A stretch of DNA of 18,548 nucleotides, from contig JAYZDB010000053.1 in the NCBI GenBank assembly GCA_036338025.1, forward strand, positions 1-18,548, given 5' to 3'. Source of the stretch: JAYZDB01 sp036338025. GTDB taxonomy: Bacteria > Planctomycetota > UBA1135 > UBA2386. The position numbers and the translations under genes are program-made. Positions 15,339 to 18,548 of the stretch are shown here, in pieces; the stretch's first letter is position 1, and each line of letters starts with the position of its first letter. Below the pieces are notes generated by a model that was not told the origin of the DNA, did no database searches, and saw nothing but the letters and a program-made list of their open reading frames with translations.

Positions 15339-16598
15339 ATGGCTGCACAGAAGGAACACTGGCTCTTCTACGACGGCACCTGCCGATTTTGCATCGGTAT
15401 GGTGGAGCGATGGCGGAGACCGTTGGAACAACGGGGCTTTGGTTTCGCCGCTCTACAGGAAGATTGGGTCAGGAACCAACTGGATCTGCCCGAGCAGGAA
15501 CTCCTCCAGGAGATGCGGGTGTTGAGCAGTTCCGGTCGGGTCCGTGGTGCGGCGGATGCCTTGGTGTTCATCTGGGGACGTATCTGGTGGTGCTGGCCCC
15601 TGTGGCTGATTGCGCAGGTGCCCGGCGTACACTGGCTGCTCGACCAGGCCTACCGCTGGATAGCAGCCCGGCGAAACTGCATCTCAGGCACCTGTTCGGT
15701 CCATGCACACTCGAACACCTGGCGGGGCGGCTGGACATTGGTCGGTTGGCTACCTCTGGCAACGCTAGTGACCGTCACCGCCTGTCTCCGCGATGACTTC
15801 GCCGAGAGTTGGTTGTTCATGTGGGTGCTGGGCTTCGCCATGTTCGCCGGCTGCAAGTGGCTGACCCTTTGGAAGGCCTGGACGCACGGCGCCGTGATCG
15901 GACTGCGAGGTTCCCTCGGATACCTGTTCCTCTGGCCCGGCATGAAGGTGCGACCTTTCACGGATGAGGCGAAACGCGCCGCCAAACCTGGCGGTGCGGA
16001 ATGGCTAGCCGCCCTGCTCAAGACCGGATCTGCTTGCGCGATCCTCTGGGGCGTGACCCCCCAGGCAGCGGGAAATCCGCTGCTGGCCGGATGGTGCGGC
16101 ATGGTCGGCCTGATCCTGCTCCTGCACTTTGGTTCGTTCCATCTCCTGGCCCTGGCATGGCAGAGCGTTGGTGTTCGGGCAGAACCGATCATGAACGCCC
16201 CCACCAGGGCCAAGTCCCTGAGTGAGTTCTGGTCGGAGCGCTGGAATCTTGCTTTCAACGACCTCGCGCACAGCTTCCTGTTCAGCCCAGCCTACCGGCG
16301 CATCGGAGTGACAGGGGCAGTGCTGCTGGTCTTCCTGGTGAGCGGCTTGGTCCACGACGCGATCATCTCCTTACCGGCCAACGCCTGTTATGGCCGCCCC
16401 ACGGCGTATTTTCTCCTGCAGGGCGTCGGAGTACTCTTCGAGCGCTCGAGTGTCGGCCGCCGCATGGGCCTGGGGCGTGGCGCTGTCGGATGGCTCTACA
16501 TGGCCGTGTGCATCTTGAGCCCCCTGCCGATGTTGTTTCACGAGCCTTTTGTCACCGGCGTGATCCACCCCTTCCTGCAAGTGATCGGTGCACTATGA
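15339..16598 (+). CDS. DCC thiol-disulfide-like domain fused to wax-synthase-like MBOAT acyltransferase
   Basis: 419 residues from ATG 15339 (an in-frame TTG four codons earlier is possible). Residues ~5-120 are a DCC/DUF393 (YuxK-type) thioredoxin-like domain: HWLFYDGTCRFC with the DGxCxxC motif (Asp12, Cys15, Cys18). From ~130 on there are several membrane helices, and residues 294-303 (SLSEFWSERW) plus VFLVSGLVHD with His339 fit the wax-synthase/MBOAT_2 acyltransferase signature and catalytic His. Family knowledge suggests transfer of an acyl group to a lipid alcohol or other acceptor in the membrane; what the redox domain adds is unknown. Its TGA overlaps the next gene's ATG (ATGA), so the two are translationally coupled. 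Alternative: a membrane protein related to MBOATs without acyltransferase activity. Confidence 0.8.
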   Translation: MAAQKEHWLFYDGTCRFCIGMVERWRRPLEQRGFGFAALQEDWVRNQLDLPEQELLQEMRVLSSSGRVRGAADALVFIWGRIWWCWPLWLIAQVPGVHWLLDQAYRWIAARRNCISGTCSVHAHSNTWRGGWTLVGWLPLATLVTVTACLRDDFAESWLFMWVLGFAMFAGCKWLTLWKAWTHGAVIGLRGSLGYLFLWPGMKVRPFTDEAKRAAKPGGAEWLAALLKTGSACAILWGVTPQAAGNPLLAGWCGMVGLILLLHFGSFHLLALAWQSVGVRAEPIMNAPTRAKSLSEFWSERWNLAFNDLAHSFLFSPAYRRIGVTGAVLLVFLVSGLVHDAIISLPANACYGRPTAYFLLQGVGVLFERSSVGRRMGLGRGAVGWLYMAVCILSPLPMLFHEPFVTGVIHPFLQVIGAL

Positions 16599-17011
16599 CA
16601 ACAATCGAAATCCTGATCCTCGTCGGTGGTGTTCTGCACTTCCTCACCCTGATCGCCTCGGCCATGGTGCCCAGAACGCTCGACTGGAAAGGCGAGTTGG
16701 CAAAGCTCAGTCCGTTCCTGCGCAGGCTCTTCTGGGTCTACGGGGTCTTCATCGTGCTTACCATCGCCGCATTCGGAGTGCTGTCAGCGGTGAACTACCG
16801 CGAGTTGGCAGCGGGCGGAACCCTGGCCCGATCGGTATGCGCCTTTGTCGCAGTGTTCTGGGGATTGCGGATCCTGGTACAGTTGTTCGTATTCGATGCC
16901 AGCGAGTACCTCACCACCTGGTTCTACAAAGCCGGCTACCACTGCCTCACCCTCGTCTTCCTCTACCAAGCCGCCGTCTATGGCTACTGTGCGTTCGCCC
17001 TCACTCAATGA
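16595..17011 (+). CDS. Four-helix membrane protein coupled to the MBOAT fusion gene
   Basis: 138 residues beginning in the 4-base ATGA overlap with the upstream gene. Hydrophobic helices at about 5-25, 45-65, 80-100 and 110-130; short charged loops include DWKGELAKLSPF (~30-41) and FDASEYLTTWFYKAGYHC (~99-116). I do not recognise a named family. Tight coupling implies a partner of the acyltransferase, for example a membrane subunit or a substrate-handling protein. It ends 97 bp before the converging SFPD-repeat gene. Confidence 0.75.
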   Translation: MTTIEILILVGGVLHFLTLIASAMVPRTLDWKGELAKLSPFLRRLFWVYGVFIVLTIAAFGVLSAVNYRELAAGGTLARSVCAFVAVFWGLRILVQLFVFDASEYLTTWFYKAGYHCLTLVFLYQAAVYGYCAFALTQ

Positions 17012-17108
17012 GAACTGCAAACTGTGCCAGCGGCGTAGGAGGGGATCGCTCCGTACGGATTGAGACCATCTCCGGAATGGCACGCAGGGCTGGGCCCGCG
17101 TCCAAACA

Positions 17109-17456
17109 TCACTTGCAGCTCGGGAAGTTGTCGACGTACTCGATCGTGTAGTCAGGGAAAGAGTCCACGAACTTGATCTTGAAGTCAGGAAACGAGTCCA
17201 CAAACTTCCACTTGCCCGGCTTGTCCGGAAAAGAGGACACAAGCTTGACCTTGATGTCAGGGAAAGAGGACACAAGCTTGATCTTCACATCCGGGAAGGA
17301 ATCGACCACCTTGATCCTTCCGAACAAGCAACACTTGTCGGGAACGTCCCGATGCGACTTTCCTACGCGAATCGTGGCTGTTACCGGCGAACGCAGATCC
17401 ACACCCGAGGGAAACAACAGGGGCAGACACCAGCAGAGATAGTTCAGGGATTTCAT
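17109..17456 (-). CDS. SFPD-repeat protein of the 7(1) septoil-knot domain family
   Basis: 115 residues from ATG 17456, supported by GAGG 7 bases upstream on the minus strand; the frame is open further upstream but without comparable signals. Residues ~5-20 are hydrophobic and could be a weak export signal. Residues 50-112 consist of six repeats ending SFPD or a variant: VVDSFPD (50-56), LVSSFPD (61-67), LVSSFPD (72-78), FVDSFPD (85-91), FVDSFPD (96-102), YVDNFPS (107-113). Spacing is 11, 11, 13, 11, 11 residues: two blocks of three repeats separated by a KPGKWK link. This arrangement matches, from memory, the small proteins annotated as 7(1) septoil-knot domain proteins, whose chain forms one of the most complex protein knots known. 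Biological function is unknown. Cys42, Cys43 and Cys114 flank the domain and could form a disulfide. It diverges from the sialidase-type lipoprotein gene over 154 bp. Confidence 0.82.
   Translation of the reverse strand: MKSLNYLCWCLPLLFPSGVDLRSPVTATIRVGKSHRDVPDKCCLFGRIKVVDSFPDVKIKLVSSFPDIKVKLVSSFPDKPGKWKFVDSFPDFKIKFVDSFPDYTIEYVDNFPSCK
17121..17309 (-). repeat. 33-bp tandem coding repeats in the SFPD gene
   Basis: The six SFPD units are encoded by 33-bp steps (one 39-bp step in the middle). Units two and three are nearly identical at the DNA level (GACACAAGCTTGA recurs 33 bases apart), suggesting local duplication or gene conversion. Confidence 0.75.
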
Positions 17457-17610
17457 GGGTAAACCTCGCAATACTGACTGAGCAAGGACCGTGCCGAGGA
17501 TTTCAACACGCCGAAACCACGGCGGGGTACGGCGGCCTGAATCGATCAGGCGGCGACTCGCGCCGAATCGTTCGATAGGCGTGAACCGTACGTCGGTTAG
17601 AGTCCGAGCG

Positions 17611-18548
17611 ATGAGGTCGGTCGTTCTTGTCGCGCTGATCGCCGGGGGTTGCTCGGTGCCAAAGGTGAAATTCCTTACCGGAGAGTTCATCTTCGAGACG
17701 GCTGAATTTCCGCGCTGCCATGCCTCGACAATTGCAGAGTCAAGGGACGGTCTCGTCGTGGCATGGTTCGGTGGCGCGCACGAAAAAAGCCCCGACGTCG
17801 GGATCTGGATCTCACGACGGGTTGCAGACCGGTGGACAACGCCGATTGAAGTCGCGAACGGCGTGCAGCCCGCCGACACGAACAACCAACCACACCGGTA
17901 TCCCTGTTGGAATCCGGTCTTGTTCCAGCCCGCCCCGGTGAACGGCGTCATCCAACCGCTCCTGCTGTTCTACAAGTGCGGACCTGACCCGGAGCAGTGG
18001 TGGGGAATGATGACCAGATCGCATGATGGCGGTATCGGTTTCGAATCCCCCTGGCGCTTGCCAAAAGGAATCGATGGCCCAGTCAAGAACAAGCCGATCC
18101 AACTAGCCGGCGGGGACATCCTGTGCGGTTCGAGCACAGAATACGCCGGGTGGCGGATCCACTTCGAGCGGACCAGTGATCTCGGCAAGACATGGCGTCG
18201 GATCGGACCAATCCACGACGCGAAGCGTTTCAATGCAATCCAACCGAGCATCCTCGTGCATCCCGGCAATCGGCTACAGATCCTGTGCCGCAGCAAGGAG
18301 GGTTCGGTCGTGACGAGTTGGTCAGAGGACCTGGGCGAGACGTGGACCAGGCCCGATGCGACCGGACTTCCCAATCCCAATTCGGGCACCGACGCAGTCA
18401 CCCTGGCCGACGGCAGGCATCTCTTGGTCTATAACCACACGCGAGGCACCGGGGAATTCCCGAGCGGTCGCGACATGCTGAACGTGGCCATCAGCCACGA
18501 CGGCAAGAAGTGGTATGCCGCCGCCGTCCTGGAACGTGCGGAAGGTGA
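17611..18548 (+). CDS. Sialidase-family (BNR_2-type) lipoprotein, partial at right edge
   Basis: The frame is open from ATG 17611 to the window end (312 complete codons). MRSVVLVALIAGGC gives a lipoprotein signal with Cys14. The body matches the sialidase-superfamily pattern I know from planctomycetes and plants: FPRCHASTIAESRDGLVVAW (33-52), FGGAHEKSPDVGIWISRR, YPCWNPVLFQ (97-106), LLLFYKCGPDPEQWWGMM, GPVKNKPIQL (156-165), STEYAGWRIHFE, NAIQPSILVHPGNRLQILCR, LPNPNSGTDAVTLADGR (253-269). Asp-box-like turns occur at 137-144 (SHDGGIGF), 189-195 (SDLGKTW) and 238-245 (SEDLGETW). Some conserved Arg/Asp/Glu residues fit a hydrolase, but cleavage of sialic acid is not assured; relatives may act on other sugars. 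It is membrane-anchored, facing outside the cytoplasm. The C-terminus lies beyond the window. Confidence 0.85.
   Translation, partial: MRSVVLVALIAGGCSVPKVKFLTGEFIFETAEFPRCHASTIAESRDGLVVAWFGGAHEKSPDVGIWISRRVADRWTTPIEVANGVQPADTNNQPHRYPCWNPVLFQPAPVNGVIQPLLLFYKCGPDPEQWWGMMTRSHDGGIGFESPWRLPKGIDGPVKNKPIQLAGGDILCGSSTEYAGWRIHFERTSDLGKTWRRIGPIHDAKRFNAIQPSILVHPGNRLQILCRSKEGSVVTSWSEDLGETWTRPDATGLPNPNSGTDAVTLADGRHLLVYNHTRGTGEFPSGRDMLNVAISHDGKKWYAAAVLERAEG

Noticed and set aside
17037..17042. AGGAGG after the 16595-17011 gene
   Set aside because: No ATG or GTG start follows at usable spacing.
17457..17951. Extension of the SFPD-repeat ORF to 280 residues
   Set aside because: The part upstream of 17456 overlaps the start of the sialidase-type gene on the other strand and lacks motifs; a good ribosome site and the N-terminal hydrophobic segment define the start at 17456.

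Overview
The window looks like a chromosomal segment of a GC-rich, heterotrophic member of the Planctomycetota (or a close relative). The evidence is a partial sulfatase, secreted sialidase-type beta-propellers, many lipoproteins and signal-peptide proteins, mostly weak Shine-Dalgarno sites, and four secreted proteins that share one C-terminal beta-rich module of a kind I associate with marine planctomycetes. No tRNA, rRNA, transposase, phage gene or CRISPR array was seen. The taxonomic call is inference.

Layout. 1-976 (+) is the C-terminal part of a sulfatase with an extra glycan-binding-like domain. 1044-1358 (-) is a small three-helix membrane protein. 1647-3029 (+) is a secreted glycosidase/sialidase-like propeller. 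3060-4088 (-) is a YCF48-like Asp-box lipoprotein. 4384-5640 (+) is an exported C45-type Ntn-hydrolase. 5793-6872 (-), 7886-9175 (+) and 9750-11867 (+) are secreted proteins; with the 1647-3029 product they carry the shared C-terminal module. 7010-7690 (+) is a lipoprotein built of 24-residue MORN_2-type repeats. A strong intrinsic terminator follows at 11907-11937. 11995-12903 (-) is a TPR lipoprotein. 13136-13843 (+) is a free-standing membrane domain of the PuuD urate-hydroxylase family, with a 14-codon upstream ORF behind a perfect Shine-Dalgarno. 13869-15035 (-) is a radical SAM/SPASM enzyme. 15339-16598 and 16595-17011 (+) form an ATGA-coupled pair: a DCC thioredoxin-like/wax-synthase-like MBOAT fusion and a four-helix membrane protein. 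17109-17456 (-) encodes a 115-residue protein made of six V(D/S)SFPD repeats, recognisable as the 7(1) septoil-knot family. 17611 to the end (+) is a sialidase-type lipoprotein cut by the window edge.

The genes largely alternate strand, so most are probably single transcription units. The common theme is the cell envelope: glycan desulfation or hydrolysis (sulfatase, propellers), surface display (shared C-terminal module, PKD domains), lipoproteins, and one likely lipid-modifying operon. The most striking items are the predicted deeply knotted SFPD-repeat protein, the redox-domain/acyltransferase fusion operon, and the shared C-terminal module.
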